From the NCBI RefSeq assembly GCF_000247995.1, contig NZ_BAFE01000089.1, positions 207,470-271,469 on the forward strand: a DNA stretch of 64,000 nt, in the 5' to 3' direction. Source of the stretch: Mobilicoccus pelagius NBRC 104925. Its GTDB lineage: Bacteria > Actinomycetota > Actinomycetes > Actinomycetales > Dermatophilaceae. Both the position numbers and the translations under genes were made by a program. Each line of letters begins with the position of its first letter. Position 1 is the stretch's first letter. The notes beneath the pieces are model-generated. The model saw only the letters and a list, made by a program, of their open reading frames with translations, was not told the DNA's origin and ran no database searches. Positions 37,001 to 45,110 of this stretch are shown in pieces.

Positions 37001-37261
37001 GGACGTTTCGACCTCGTCGACGGCACCGACGTCACCCAGCCGCGTTACGCACTGTGGTTCGAGAAGTTCGGGTGGGGCGTGGAGAACCACGGCGTCGACC
37101 CCGACATCGAGGTCGTGTTCTCCCCCGCCGACGGCGAGGACGAGCTCACCGCCGATCCCCAGCTCGACCGCGCGATCGAGGAACTTCTCGGCCGCCTCGA
37201 GGAGACCCCGGCGTCCACCCCGCCGCCGTTCCCCGAGCCGCGCCGGACGCATGGAGCCTGA
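34010..37261 (+). CDS. Tricorn-protease-like S41 serine peptidase
   Basis: 1083 residues, near the 1071 of archaeal tricorn. The start MTQGYLRYPHLHGDDLVAVA begins a six-blade then a seven-blade beta-propeller (to about 680) with WD/PD40 repeats such as PFFSPDGTRIAYAS and LTFSPDGRYLVWAQ. Next come a helical bundle, Ser749-His750 (DTSHAYV), a PDZ domain (about 765-860) and the S41 core with nucleophile region NRWSGSDGD (Ser967-Asp968) and Glu1025 (WGVENHG). These match tricorn's Ser745, His746, Ser965, Asp966 and Glu1023 in order and spacing. It has no signal peptide, so it is probably cytosolic. It directly follows the opp operon and may trim imported or proteolysis-derived peptides. Confidence 0.92.
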   Translation: MTQGYLRYPHLHGDDLVAVADDDLWLVPVAGGRASRLTADRQPCAHPFFSPDGTRIAYASLRDGDWEVFVLDRGAGTVERLTWWGRPGTRVRGWVDETHVLVASDHEEPFSQRRRLFSVGLDGSVTRLPYGHAMSLAVADDGSEAVTSPNNRDAAMWKRYRGGTAPMMWLRPSPDAEWARVLPDEEAGLWSPVFVGDRLVFTSDLGASFPDHADEQAQVWSVDRSGDDLRQHTRHTVAQGYVRDTTTDGTRLAYHARGHLYVMDSLDAQPRRVEVDLGPLPRPRRTITAADRLHALRPDESATGSVAEWYGQAWWLTHRGGPARHLLGDDATRVRAAHVAGGRVVAATDAGGEDALVLTGVAGEFGEDGAEPRRLAAGQLGRVLHLALTPDAATAAVASHDGHVRLVDLEQGSVREVGHSEHGEVEGLTFSPDGRYLVWAQPEHTEGQRRLVLVDTTAESPSARVLTSGRFDDHSPVFTHDGTHLVFLSARTLDPHYSAFGFDLAFADATRPWLVPLAADTSAPFGPTADGRPLDDATKSEDKADTGEGAKDSGEETPAVRCPDIDVDSFEDRIVAFPVASGTLSGLAAAKDGVLWIRHANRGELGASRDGVEDTPRDRLERYDLRTRSLTTLCDVVSFEVSGDGTAIVVRDEEQAVVGPATEKVDDDSDRLVTVDTKRLRRDVDLRTSWRAMFEDNGRLMREHYWREDMNGVDWDAVLERYRETLDRLGSHDDLVDVLWEVVGELDTSHAYVTPPRGEAEDAVAHLGVDVDRDEDGVVVVRHILPGEASDPTARSPLRAAGVDAREGDRILAVDGRPTAGTALGALLTGRAGTPTELTLERAGRRRRVAVVPIADEEALRYQAWVASRRAYVAEKSGGRLGYVHVPDMVSRGWAQFHRGLDEATSKEGLVADMRYNRGGHTSELVIERLMRRVVGWGSMRHGQRTTYPVQAPRGPVAFLANRWSGSDGDIVNAVARIHGIGPVIGERTWGGVIGIDGRFDLVDGTDVTQPRYALWFEKFGWGVENHGVDPDIEVVFSPADGEDELTADPQLDRAIEELLGRLEETPASTPPPFPEPRRTHGA

Positions 37262-37392
37262 CCTCCACGACGACCACGGAGCTGCGAGGAGGCCCGGCCG
37301 GCACGTTCGTCGACCACCACCGATCCCTGCGCACAGACCCCCGGCAATCCCTTCCCACGCTGCGATGACGTCATCCGTTCTCGAGGGGCGGG

Positions 37393-37419
37393 GGTGGTGC
37401 CGGTGGTGCCGGTGGTGCC
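37393..37419 (+). repeat. Three tandem copies of a 9-base unit
   Basis: GGTGGTGCC repeats exactly three times just before the 3' end of rarA. It is non-coding and probably a slippage-prone simple repeat. Confidence 0.8.
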
Positions 37420-37436
37420 GGGCGCGTTAGGGCTGC

Positions 37437-38831
37437 TCAGCCGCGCAGTCGGGAGCGGAGCCAGGCCCAGCGGTCGACCATGCGGGCCTCGAAGCCCCTC
37501 GGCTTGGGGTGGTAGTAGTCGGCGCCGATGAGGGCGTCGGGCAGGTACTGCTGCGTCGCGACCGAGTCGGGTTCGTCGTGGGCGTAGACGTACCCGCCGT
37601 GGGCCTGCCCCGCCGCCCGTGCGGCGCGTGCGTGTCCCGAGCCGCGCAGGTGCACGGGCACCGGCCCGGCCTTGCCCGCGCGCACGTCGGCGATCGCGGC
37701 GTTGATCGCCGTGTACGTCGCGTTCGACTTGGGCGCGAGGCAGTTGTGCACGACGGCCTGGGCGAGGATGAGCCGCGCCTCCGGCATGCCGATCTGCGCG
37801 ACGGCGTGCATCGCGGCGACGGCGGTCTGGAGCGCGGTGGGGTCGGCCATCGCGATCTCCTCGCTCGCCGAGATGACGATGCGCCGGGCGATGAACCGAG
37901 GGTCCTCCCCCGCCTCGAGCATCCGGGCGAGGTAGTGGAGGGCGGCGTCGACGTCGGAGCCGCGCATCGACTTGATGAACGCGCTCGCGACGTCGTAGTG
38001 CTCGTCACCCGCCCGGTCGTACCGCACCGCCGCGTGGGCGAGCGCCTGCTCGACGTGGGCGAGGGTGATGGGGGCCGGGTTGGAGGCGTCGGGGTAGCCG
38101 CGCCCACCGGGGAGGTCGTCGAGCGCGACCCCGGCCGCAGCCTCGAGCTCGGTGAGCGACCGGCGCGCGTCGCCACCGGCGAGCCGCACGAGGTGGTCGC
38201 GGGCGTCGGGGGCGAGGGTGAACGCGCCCGCGAGTCCCCGCTCGTCCGCGAGCGCGGCGTCGACGACCTCACCGATCTCAGCGTCGGTGAGCGAGGTGAG
38301 CGCGACGAGCACCGAGCGGGAGAGCAGCGGCGCGATGATCGAGAACGTCGGGTTCTCCGTCGTCGCGGCGACGAGGATGACCTGCCGGTTCTCGACCCCG
38401 GGGAGGAGCGCGTCCTGCTGGGCCTTGCTGAACCGGTGGATCTCGTCGAGGAAGAGCACGGTGGAGCGGCCGTAGAGGTCGCGGTCGCGGGCGGCCTTCT
38501 CCATGACGGTGCGGACGTCCTTGACGCCGGCGGTGACGGCGGAGAGCTCGACGAACGTGCGTCCCTCCGCCTGGGCGACGAGGTGGGCGAGGGTCGTCTT
38601 GCCGGTGCCGGGCGGGCCCCAGAGGATCGCCGACATCGGCCCCACCTGGCCCGTGCCGTGACCGCCCTCGACGAGTCGGCGGAGCGGGCTGCCGGGCCGC
38701 AGCACGTCGCGTTGTCCTCGGACCTCATCGAGGGTCCGGGGACGCATGCGGACGGCGAGCGGGGGGTGCACCTCGTCGGACGGCCGCGCGTCGTCCTCGC
38801 CGCGGCCCACGGCGAACAGATCGTCACTCAC
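37437..38831 (-). CDS. rarA: Replication-associated recombination protein RarA (MgsA, AAA ATPase)
   Basis: 464 residues from a GTG at 38831; an upstream in-frame ATG at 38930 lacks similarity. [17 protein letters not shown] leads into Walker [17 protein letters not shown], Walker [21 protein letters not shown], sensor 1 [12 protein letters not shown], and arginine-finger and sensor 2 regions, including [14 protein letters not shown]. The C-terminal tetramerisation part has [25 protein letters not shown] and [15 protein letters not shown]. It acts at stalled replication forks. It is monocistronic. Confidence 0.95.
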   Translation of the reverse strand: MSDDLFAVGRGEDDARPSDEVHPPLAVRMRPRTLDEVRGQRDVLRPGSPLRRLVEGGHGTGQVGPMSAILWGPPGTGKTTLAHLVAQAEGRTFVELSAVTAGVKDVRTVMEKAARDRDLYGRSTVLFLDEIHRFSKAQQDALLPGVENRQVILVAATTENPTFSIIAPLLSRSVLVALTSLTDAEIGEVVDAALADERGLAGAFTLAPDARDHLVRLAGGDARRSLTELEAAAGVALDDLPGGRGYPDASNPAPITLAHVEQALAHAAVRYDRAGDEHYDVASAFIKSMRGSDVDAALHYLARMLEAGEDPRFIARRIVISASEEIAMADPTALQTAVAAMHAVAQIGMPEARLILAQAVVHNCLAPKSNATYTAINAAIADVRAGKAGPVPVHLRGSGHARAARAAGQAHGGYVYAHDEPDSVATQQYLPDALIGADYYHPKPRGFEARMVDRWAWLRSRLRG

Positions 38832-39022
38832 CCCACCCACGCTAGTCGGCCCCGCCGACAGGTCGTCCACGCCGCCGACGGCACGGTGCCTCCGCCACGC
38901 CGGGGCGCAGGACACCGCCGGGTCGACCAATCCTTCTGCGCGACATCACAAGTGGCTCTGACCAGCGACGATGACCCCACACGAGCCCGTGTGGGGAGGG
39001 TCGTCCACCCTAGACTGCGGGC

Positions 39023-40429
39023 GTGCTCGGACTCTGGGGGGAGCGCCCGCACGCGATGCGGGCCGAGGTGCTGACGACCCTGTTCGTCCTCGCGGTCGCG
39101 GCGGGAGACCTCACGCTGTACCCGCTCATCCACCTCCGCCTGGCGACCGTGCTGCCGGTGGGGGTGGCCGTCGTGGCCGTGTGGTGGGCTGCCTTCCGGT
39201 GGCCGCCCCGAGCGGGTCTGCGGGGGGCGGCGGTCCCGGCCGCGATGCTCCTGTTCGCCGCGACCGTGGCCTGTTCGGCCGCCCTGGCCCTGCGCCGGGC
39301 CCCGGATCCCGTCGAGGGTCGCACGGAGGTCCAGGGTCTCCTCGCGGGCGTCGCGATCGCGGTGACGACCGTCGCGCTGTCCCGCGGTTCCTGGCGTGGT
39401 CTCACGGCCCTGCGTCGGGGATGGCCGCTCGCGTTGTTCCTCGCCGTGCTCGTCGCCGCGGTCGAACTCCTCACCGGCCGTCACCTCTGGATCCCCTCCG
39501 GACTCTCGTGGGCGGAGACGTCCCGGACGATCGTCGCGGGCGCGTTCCGCAATCCCAACGACTTCGCGCTCGCGGTCACGGCGATGATCTCCGGCACCCT
39601 CTCGCATGCCGCGACACTCCCGAGGCACCGATCCCGGCCCCTCCGAGCGGCGCTGCACGCCCTCGTCGTGGCGGGGGTCGTCGTCGTGGCCCTCACCGAG
39701 AGCAGGTCGGGGCTCCTCGCCTGCGTGCTCGTCCTCACGGTGCACGCCGCGGTCGGCCTGCACCGTCGTCGGGCACGGGTCGGGGGCCGTTCCGGGGGTC
39801 CTCCGCACCCCGACCCCGCCCGGAGGCGGCACCCCCGGGCGATCGGCGTCGGCCTCACGGTCGCGGCATGCGCCGTGCTCGCGGCCGCGTTCCTCGTCCC
39901 CGCCCTCGCCGCCCGCAACCCCGTGCTCCACCTCGCGACGTCCGCCGCCGAGCCCGGCACCGCGCGCTCGGACCGGCTCCGCCTCGACCTGCTCCGCGCC
40001 GCCCTGCGCTACCTCCGCGACTCCGACGGGCTCGGGACGGGCGCCGCGTCCTTCGAGGTGCTCCTCGCGCGCGACCCGGCGCCCGGCGTCGCCTCGCGCA
40101 CGTGGCTGCACGACACGTTCCTCGAGCTGCTGCTCCAGTACGGGGCACCCGCCGCCCTCGCGCTCGCCGCCCTTCTCCTCCTCGTCGTGGCCGCGCTCGT
40201 GCGGCCACCACGCCGCGGGCGGCGGTCGCGCCTCGTGCGCGTCGAGGCCCTCGGGTTCGTCGTGCCCTACCTCGGGCTCGGGTGCGCGTCGGCCACCGTC
40301 CTCACGACGCCGATCTGGTGGCTCCTTTTCGGCGAGACGGCCGCGGCGGCCTGGTGGCTCCTGGGGAGCCCCGACGAGGGCGTGCAACCACGGGCGCGTC
40401 CCGATCACGCGGCCACCGGGCAGGGGTGA
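39023..40429 (+). CDS. O-antigen-ligase-like polytopic membrane protein
   Basis: 468 residues with about ten to twelve hydrophobic helices. Features of the Wzy/WaaL superfamily are the conserved AFRNPNDFALAVTAMISG, TESRSGLLACVLVL before the long loop, and WLHDTFLELLLQYGAPAAL after it. Such proteins join or polymerise surface glycans. In actinobacteria single copies without a nearby polysaccharide cluster are common, and the substrate here cannot be inferred. GTG at 39023 is the start. The gene is divergent from rarA and no glycosyltransferase is adjacent. Confidence 0.75.
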   Translation: MLGLWGERPHAMRAEVLTTLFVLAVAAGDLTLYPLIHLRLATVLPVGVAVVAVWWAAFRWPPRAGLRGAAVPAAMLLFAATVACSAALALRRAPDPVEGRTEVQGLLAGVAIAVTTVALSRGSWRGLTALRRGWPLALFLAVLVAAVELLTGRHLWIPSGLSWAETSRTIVAGAFRNPNDFALAVTAMISGTLSHAATLPRHRSRPLRAALHALVVAGVVVVALTESRSGLLACVLVLTVHAAVGLHRRRARVGGRSGGPPHPDPARRRHPRAIGVGLTVAACAVLAAAFLVPALAARNPVLHLATSAAEPGTARSDRLRLDLLRAALRYLRDSDGLGTGAASFEVLLARDPAPGVASRTWLHDTFLELLLQYGAPAALALAALLLLVVAALVRPPRRGRRSRLVRVEALGFVVPYLGLGCASATVLTTPIWWLLFGETAAAAWWLLGSPDEGVQPRARPDHAATGQG

Positions 40430-40497
40430 CCTCGCCGGCCGCGCCGCCTCGTCCGCAAGGACGTTCCCGCCTCACCTGCGCCCGGCCACGAACGCCC

Positions 40498-40527
40498 CGC
40501 CCACTCATGGCCCGCCCACTGATGGCC
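40498..40527 (+). repeat. Two tandem copies of a 15-base unit
   Basis: CGCCCACTCATGGCC is followed by CGCCCACTGATGGCC, differing at one base, just upstream of the acetyltransferase gene. Each unit contains an ATG, which blurs the choice of start. Confidence 0.7.
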
Positions 40528-40608
40528 CGCCCCGAGTCCGGCGGCGATCCCTCCGGGCGCCGGCCCACCCCGGTCGCGAAGCCCGTGGGCGTCGGTCATG
40601 CTGACCGG

Positions 40609-41442
40609 GTGGTCCCGCACGACAGCACGATCCGAGACGCGGGCGCCGACGGCCCCGACCGCGCGCCGCGTCCCCTCACCCTCCCGGCTTCCCTCCCGAT
40701 CCCCGGTGACGTCGTCCCCGTGACGACGCGCGCCGAGCTCGTCGCCGCGACCGGAGCCGACGACGCGTTCGCCCGTCTGGATCCGCCCGCCGCGCTCGTC
40801 GGGTGGGTCTCCCCCGGTGCCGTCGCCGTCCTCCGCACCTCCGGGGGTCGTCCCACGTCCGTGTTCGCGTGGGGCGAGGACGTCGGCCCGCTGCTCGACG
40901 TGCTCGCACCGCACCTGTCCGCGCTCGGCGTCGTCGGCGTCTCCGTGCCGCGCGCGCAGGAGCGCCGGATCACCGAGCGTTTCACCGTCGTCGGGGGCGG
41001 CGACTGGGACTGGATGTGGACGACCCGTCTCCCCGCCCCCATCGCCGGGATTCCGCTCGTCGACCTCGACGACACCCGGGACGCCGACGAGATCACCGCC
41101 CTCGCCGCGGAGAACCCACGGTTCGAGGGCTTTCCGGGAACGGGCGCGAGCGAGCAGTGGATCGGCGTCCGCGACGACGCAGGCCGTCTCGTCGCGTGCG
41201 GCGCGATCCAACGGCTCCCGAGCGGCGTCGCGCACCTCGGGGGGATCCTCACGGCCTCCGGCCACCGGCGGCAGGGGCTCGGCACGACCGTCACCGCCGC
41301 CCTCACCGCGCGCGCCGTCGCTGCGGACGGGGTCTGCACGCTCGGGATGTACGCCGACAACGACGCCGCGAGATCGGTGTACGACGCGCTCGGGTACGTC
41401 GTCGACAAGGCCTGGGCGAGCCGCTCGGTCTCGCTCAGATGA
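40609..41442 (+). CDS. GNAT-family N-acetyltransferase
   Basis: About 277 residues if the GTG at 40609 is used; the ATG codons at 40507 and 40522 are alternatives. The C-terminal half holds a GNAT domain: WIGVRDDAGRLVACGAIQRL, then the acetyl-CoA loop HLGGILTASGHRRQGLGTTVTAAL (R/Q-x-x-G-x-G/A form) and LGMYADNDAARSVYDALGY. The N-terminal half is a second, degenerate alpha/beta domain as in tandem GNAT proteins. The substrate is unknown. Confidence 0.82.
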   Translation: MVPHDSTIRDAGADGPDRAPRPLTLPASLPIPGDVVPVTTRAELVAATGADDAFARLDPPAALVGWVSPGAVAVLRTSGGRPTSVFAWGEDVGPLLDVLAPHLSALGVVGVSVPRAQERRITERFTVVGGGDWDWMWTTRLPAPIAGIPLVDLDDTRDADEITALAAENPRFEGFPGTGASEQWIGVRDDAGRLVACGAIQRLPSGVAHLGGILTASGHRRQGLGTTVTAALTARAVAADGVCTLGMYADNDAARSVYDALGYVVDKAWASRSVSLR

Positions 41443-41640
41443 CCCGCGCCCGGGTCGAACGGCCCTCCGGGCGAACACCTCCGCGGTCCTGACGGGCAGC
41501 GGAGGGGCGACGCTCCGAGCATGACCGGGGTCGGTCTCCACCGATGTTCGGAGCGCATACTGCCTAGCAGGCCCGCGTCCGGCGGGCGCCTCCCGCGTGC
41601 CCCCGCGCCGCGTGAGGTGGACGACGAGGACGGGGCATCG

Positions 41641-42429
41641 ATGGGATCCACCGCGGAACGACCGGCGGCCGAGCCTGCCGAGCCTGCCGAGCCTGCTGAG
41701 GACGAGAACACCACCGGCGACCATGGTGGGTCGCTCCTTCACACGGTGTGGTCGTTCGTCCGTGAGGTCCTCATCGTCGTCGGCCTCGCGCTCGCCCTGT
41801 CCCTCGTCCTCAAGACGTGGGTCGTGCAGAGCTTCTGGATCCCGTCGGGCTCGATGGAGAACACCCTCCGCGTCGACGACCGGGTCGCGGTGTCGCTGTT
41901 CACGCCGCGGTTCGCCGATCTCGACCGCGGTGACGTCGTCGTCTTCTCCGATCCGGGTGGCTGGCTCGGGGCCCAGCCGCCCGCCGAGGCCCCCGCCACC
42001 GGGCTGCCGGCGGCCGTCGAGCAAGGTCTGTCGTGGGTCGGCATCCTGCCCGAGGACGCCGGTAACCACCTCATCAAGCGCGTCATCGGACTCCCCGGCG
42101 ACCGCGTGGCCTGCCAGGGGGACGGGTCGCCGGTCACGGTGAACGGCGTTCCTCTCACCGAGCCCTACCTCTACCCCGGGGCGGCGCCGAGCGACACGGC
42201 GTTCGACATCCGCGTTCCCGAGGGTCACGTCTGGGTCATGGGCGACCACCGCAGCGACTCGGCCGACTCCCGCGAGCACGACCACCCGGGCGAGAACGGA
42301 TCCGCGGGGTCGGTGCCGATCGACGACGTCGTGGGCCGGGCCGTCGCCGTCATGTGGCCGGTCTCGCACCTGGACTGGTTGGGTGTGCCCGAGACGTTCG
42401 AGTCCGTGCCGCCGCCGGCGGCGGGCTGA
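41641..42429 (+). CDS. lepB: Signal peptidase I
   Basis: 262 residues from the ATG at 41641. A Pro/Glu tail with three GAGCCTGCC repeats (EPAEPAEPA) precedes one TM helix (VLIVVGLALALSLVLKTWVV). The catalytic Ser71 lies in FWIPSGSMENTL and the general-base Lys146 in HLIKRVIGLPGD; the box E motif GDHRSDSADSRE is present. It removes signal peptides from secreted proteins at the outer face of the membrane. A longer form from 41521 is possible but has no similarity or good ribosome binding site. It stands apart from the usual rplS-lepB-rnhB group, so it may be a second copy. Confidence 0.92.
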   Translation: MGSTAERPAAEPAEPAEPAEDENTTGDHGGSLLHTVWSFVREVLIVVGLALALSLVLKTWVVQSFWIPSGSMENTLRVDDRVAVSLFTPRFADLDRGDVVVFSDPGGWLGAQPPAEAPATGLPAAVEQGLSWVGILPEDAGNHLIKRVIGLPGDRVACQGDGSPVTVNGVPLTEPYLYPGAAPSDTAFDIRVPEGHVWVMGDHRSDSADSREHDHPGENGSAGSVPIDDVVGRAVAVMWPVSHLDWLGVPETFESVPPPAAG

Positions 42430-42459
42430 CCGCCGCTACTTCCCTCAACGCGACACGCT

Positions 42460-42474
42460 TACCCCCTGGGGGTA
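42460..42474. promoter_or_regulatory. CsoR-type operator palindrome
   Basis: TACCCCCTGGGGGTA is a perfect 7+1+7 palindrome, 41 bases before the YdhK-like ATG. Operators of CsoR/RcnR-family copper, nickel or sulfur sensors typically have this TAnCCCC...GGGGnTA form. No csoR gene is in the window, so the regulator would act from elsewhere. Confidence 0.65.
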
Positions 42475-42514
42475 TCTTCAGGACATGACGACCTCAGCGC
42501 GTAAGGAGCGAATC

Positions 42515-43153
42515 ATGTTCAGCCGCACTCTCGTCCGTTCGACGATTCTCACCGCCACCGGCGTCCTCGCGATGGCCGGGTGCTCCTCTCCCCCGACCGA
42601 CGACTCGGCGCAGAGCCCGACGAGCTCGGCGTCTGCTTCGGCGTCCGCATCCTCCTCTCCGGCGACTTCGCCGACGAGTTCCGCGCCCACCAGCTCGGCA
42701 TCGGCCGGAGGCGGGCACGAGGGGCACGAGCAGGACGGCGGTCCCGCGCCGACCGGGATCGAGCCCGCGGCATCACCGAAGTTCCCCGTGGGCAGCAAGG
42801 TCGTCCTCAGCGCCGACCACATGCCCGGCATGAAGGGTGCAGAGGCGACCGTCGTCGGCGCGTTCGACACGACGACCTACGCCGTGGATTACACCCCGAC
42901 GAACGGCGGCGCGCCGGTCGAGGACCACAAGTGGGTCGTTCAGCAGGAGCTCGTCGGTGTCGGCGACACCCCACTGAAGAAGGGCGATCGGGCGACGATG
43001 TCGGCCGAACACATGCCGGGCATGAAGGGTGCGGAAGCGACCGTCGTCGAGGTCACGGCCCAGCCCGTGTACATGGTCGATGTCGACGCCGACGGCATGA
43101 TGATGAAGAACCACAAGTGGGTCGTCGAGGACGAGATGTCACCGGCGTCCTGA
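42515..43153 (+). CDS. YdhK-like lipoprotein with two DUF1541 repeats
   Basis: 212 residues from the ATG at 42515, with AAGGAG eight bases upstream. Signal peptide and lipobox MAGC (Cys23) are followed by a 45-residue Ser/Ala/Thr-rich spacer and HEGHEQ. Two similar DUF1541 units then follow, each with a Met/His-rich core, LSADHMPGMKGAEATVVG and MSAEHMPGMKGAEATVVE, ending in HKWVV. The His-Met residues suit binding of a soft metal such as Cu(I), and homologues often neighbour copper export genes. The CsoR-type palindrome upstream agrees with metal control. The metal role is inferred, not established. Confidence 0.85.
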   Translation: MFSRTLVRSTILTATGVLAMAGCSSPPTDDSAQSPTSSASASASASSSPATSPTSSAPTSSASAGGGHEGHEQDGGPAPTGIEPAASPKFPVGSKVVLSADHMPGMKGAEATVVGAFDTTTYAVDYTPTNGGAPVEDHKWVVQQELVGVGDTPLKKGDRATMSAEHMPGMKGAEATVVEVTAQPVYMVDVDADGMMMKNHKWVVEDEMSPAS

Positions 43154-43170
43154 GGGTCCGCCGTCTGATC

Positions 43171-43824
43171 TCAGACGCCCGGCACTCCCGCCTCACGAAG
43201 GATCCGCGCCAGGTCGTCGAGACCACGATCGTTCGCCGAGGCGTGGGTGTCGTGGACGAAGGCGGTCAGCCCGACCGATCGGGCCGCCTCGACGTTGTCC
43301 TCGCGGTCGTCGACGAACACGATCCCCTCCGGCCCGCACCCGAGCTCGGCGAGGATCGCGCGGAAGTAGTCGGGGTCGGGCTTGGCGACGCCGAGGTCGC
43401 AGCTGAAGAAGAGACGGTCGAAGTGCTCGGGGTACCCGAGACCGAGCATGATGTCGCGCCGGTACACCTGCTGGTTGGAGGCGAGGTGGCACCGCAGCCC
43501 GCTCGCCCGGATCGCGTCGACGAGGGCGAACGCCTCCTCGAAGATCTCGATGAGCGCCCAGCCCGAGGCGAGGTCGTCGCCGACCGCGGGGTCGGGCTCC
43601 CTCCCCCACCGTCGGCGGAGGTACCCGGCGAGGCTCTCGTGGAGGCCGACCTCACCGCGGAGGGCGGGCTTCTCGGCCTCGAACATGCCGACGACGAAGT
43701 CGTCGAGGTCGTCACCCGCGTACGGGCGCCACACGTCGAGCCAGCCCGGCGTCGGCCACTGCAGCACGCCGTCGGCGTCGAGGAGGACGGTGTGCACCGG
43801 CTGCGCGGGGTGCGTCTCGTTCAT
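43171..43824 (-). CDS. HAD-superfamily hydrolase (subfamily IA)
   Basis: 217 residues. Motif I VLLDADGVLQW (nucleophile Asp, acid Asp), motif II ASNQQ, motif III GVAKPDPDYF and motif IV VFVDDREDNVEAA are complete, with a helical cap between motifs I and II. It is a phosphatase or haloacid-dehalogenase-type enzyme acting on small molecules; the substrate cannot be told. ATG at 43824 was preferred to an upstream start at 43977. It converges with the YdhK-like gene, 17 bases apart. Confidence 0.88.
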   Translation of the reverse strand: MNETHPAQPVHTVLLDADGVLQWPTPGWLDVWRPYAGDDLDDFVVGMFEAEKPALRGEVGLHESLAGYLRRRWGREPDPAVGDDLASGWALIEIFEEAFALVDAIRASGLRCHLASNQQVYRRDIMLGLGYPEHFDRLFFSCDLGVAKPDPDYFRAILAELGCGPEGIVFVDDREDNVEAARSVGLTAFVHDTHASANDRGLDDLARILREAGVPGV

Positions 43825-44046
43825 GGGAACTCCTTGCCGTCCGGGGAACCGGCGACGCCGGAGAGATCCATGCCGTCCGTCCCGGGGCGTCGTCGTCGTC
43901 TCGTCGCACCGTACCCGGGCGGCCGCGAACACTCGTCCTCGACCCGACGGCAGGGCGTCGACCACCCGCGGAACCATCCCCTCTCCTCACACGTCTCACG
44001 GGCAGGACCGACGTCACGGTCGGGGACACGATCGAGGGGGTCGTCG

Positions 44047-44676
44047 ATGACGCAGCACCGGGTGGGCACGGACGAGGACGGACGTCGCGCGGACGACATG
44101 GCCGCGGGCACGGCGGGCGCGAGGCCCGACGGCGCTCACGGAGCGATGTCGGTGTCGGGGCGGAGGGGCGGCGCCGCTCGTCGCCGACGTCGGTGGCTTC
44201 TCGCGGCCGTGCCGGCGCTGGCGATCGGGGCGGGGACGGCCGCCGCGGCCTTGCCCGGCACGGATGCCCGGTCGGGTGATGTGGCGTACGCGTCGCCGGG
44301 CGCGGGCGAGGCGCTGCCCCCGATCGCCGACCTCTCCCCCGTCCGCGAACGGTTCGAGACACCCGCGGCGCTCCCCACTCGAACGGGTGATGAGCCCTCG
44401 ACCGACGCCACGACGACCGGCACGCTCGCCCTCGAACACGGGTGCGTCGTCGCGCGGACCGGCTCGACGACGCATGTCGTCGTCTGGCCGGCGGGCACGA
44501 GGGCCGTCCTCGAGGAGGGGTGGGTCACGGTACGGACGGCGGACGGGCGACGCGTCGGTCACATGGGCGACACCGTGCCGGTGAGCGCGGAGGCAACTCC
44601 CGCCGGCGCACCGGACGAGGACGCCGCTCCGTGCCGGGTGGAGGCCGACACCCCCGTCGTCGAGGCCCGCCTCTGA
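44047..44676 (+). CDS. Membrane-anchored or secreted protein with a VWPAGT-type domain, function unknown
   Basis: 209 residues. A cytoplasmic Arg-rich start (GRRGGAARRRRRW) precedes one hydrophobic segment (LLAAVPALAIGAGTAAAALPG) that could be a signal sequence or anchor. The exported part has low-complexity sequence, then a compact domain: LALEHGCVVARTGSTTHVVV, WPAGTRAVLEEGWVTVRTADG, ending with PCRVEADTPVV. Two Cys may form a disulfide. Similar short beta-rich domains with a VWPxGT core occur in secreted actinobacterial proteins without known role. No partner genes are adjacent. Confidence 0.6.
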   Translation: MTQHRVGTDEDGRRADDMAAGTAGARPDGAHGAMSVSGRRGGAARRRRRWLLAAVPALAIGAGTAAAALPGTDARSGDVAYASPGAGEALPPIADLSPVRERFETPAALPTRTGDEPSTDATTTGTLALEHGCVVARTGSTTHVVVWPAGTRAVLEEGWVTVRTADGRRVGHMGDTVPVSAEATPAGAPDEDAAPCRVEADTPVVEARL

Positions 44677-44725
44677 GGCAGGCCGGCTCCCGACCGGGTG
44701 CCGCGACCCGGTCGGCCGGGTCTGG

Positions 44726-44956
44726 CTACCGGCCCGGCGTGCCGGGGGCGTCGGGCGGCGTCCCGGGGGTTCCGCCGCCCTGGCGGTCGAGGTAGTCGTG
44801 CGCGGCGCGCTGGGCCTGGTCGATGGCCGACACCCGCTTCGGCGCGACCTTGCGGGCCACTCCGGAGGCCCCATCGGCGGCCTTGCGGGCGACGGCGCGG
44901 CCCTGTTCGGTGCGGAGGAAGTCCTGGCCACGGCGGACGATGTCGTTGAGACGCAT
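44726..44956 (-). CDS. Small basic helical protein, antitoxin-like (MT0933 type?)
   Basis: 76 residues: MRLNDIVRRGQDFLRTEQGR, then a helical Ala/Lys/Arg-rich stretch with IDQAQRAAHDYLDRQ and a Gly/Pro tail. The pattern resembles small actinobacterial proteins annotated as MT0933-like antitoxins, which share an Asp/Lys-rich helix ending in QAQ-A. The match is weak, and no toxin gene accompanies it. It could simply be a conserved actinobacterial small protein. Start at 44956 is the only ATG with a plausible length. Confidence 0.5.
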   Translation of the reverse strand: MRLNDIVRRGQDFLRTEQGRAVARKAADGASGVARKVAPKRVSAIDQAQRAAHDYLDRQGGGTPGTPPDAPGTPGR

Positions 44957-45053
44957 GGCTCAAGCCAACCGTACGGGGCTGCTCCGCGCCAACCGGAGCC
45001 GCGGGATCCATACGGTCGGTGGTCCGGGGGTCGCGCCGTGGCCGCACATGCGG

Positions 45054-45087
45054 GAGGGCACCCCGGACGTCGGTCCGAGGTGCCCTC
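45054..45087 (-). terminator. Terminator hairpin after aspS
   Basis: GAGGGCACC (45054-45062) pairs with GGTGCCCTC (45079-45087), continuing inside with CGGAC/GTCCG after one C/A mismatch. It lies 24 bases past the aspS stop. Confidence 0.75.
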
Positions 45088-45110
45088 TCGCGTACGTGGC
45101 AGTGGCCGGG

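Noticed and set aside
44726..44956. Toxin-antitoxin pair
   Set aside because: No toxin-like ORF adjoins the antitoxin-like small gene, so a complete module is not supported.
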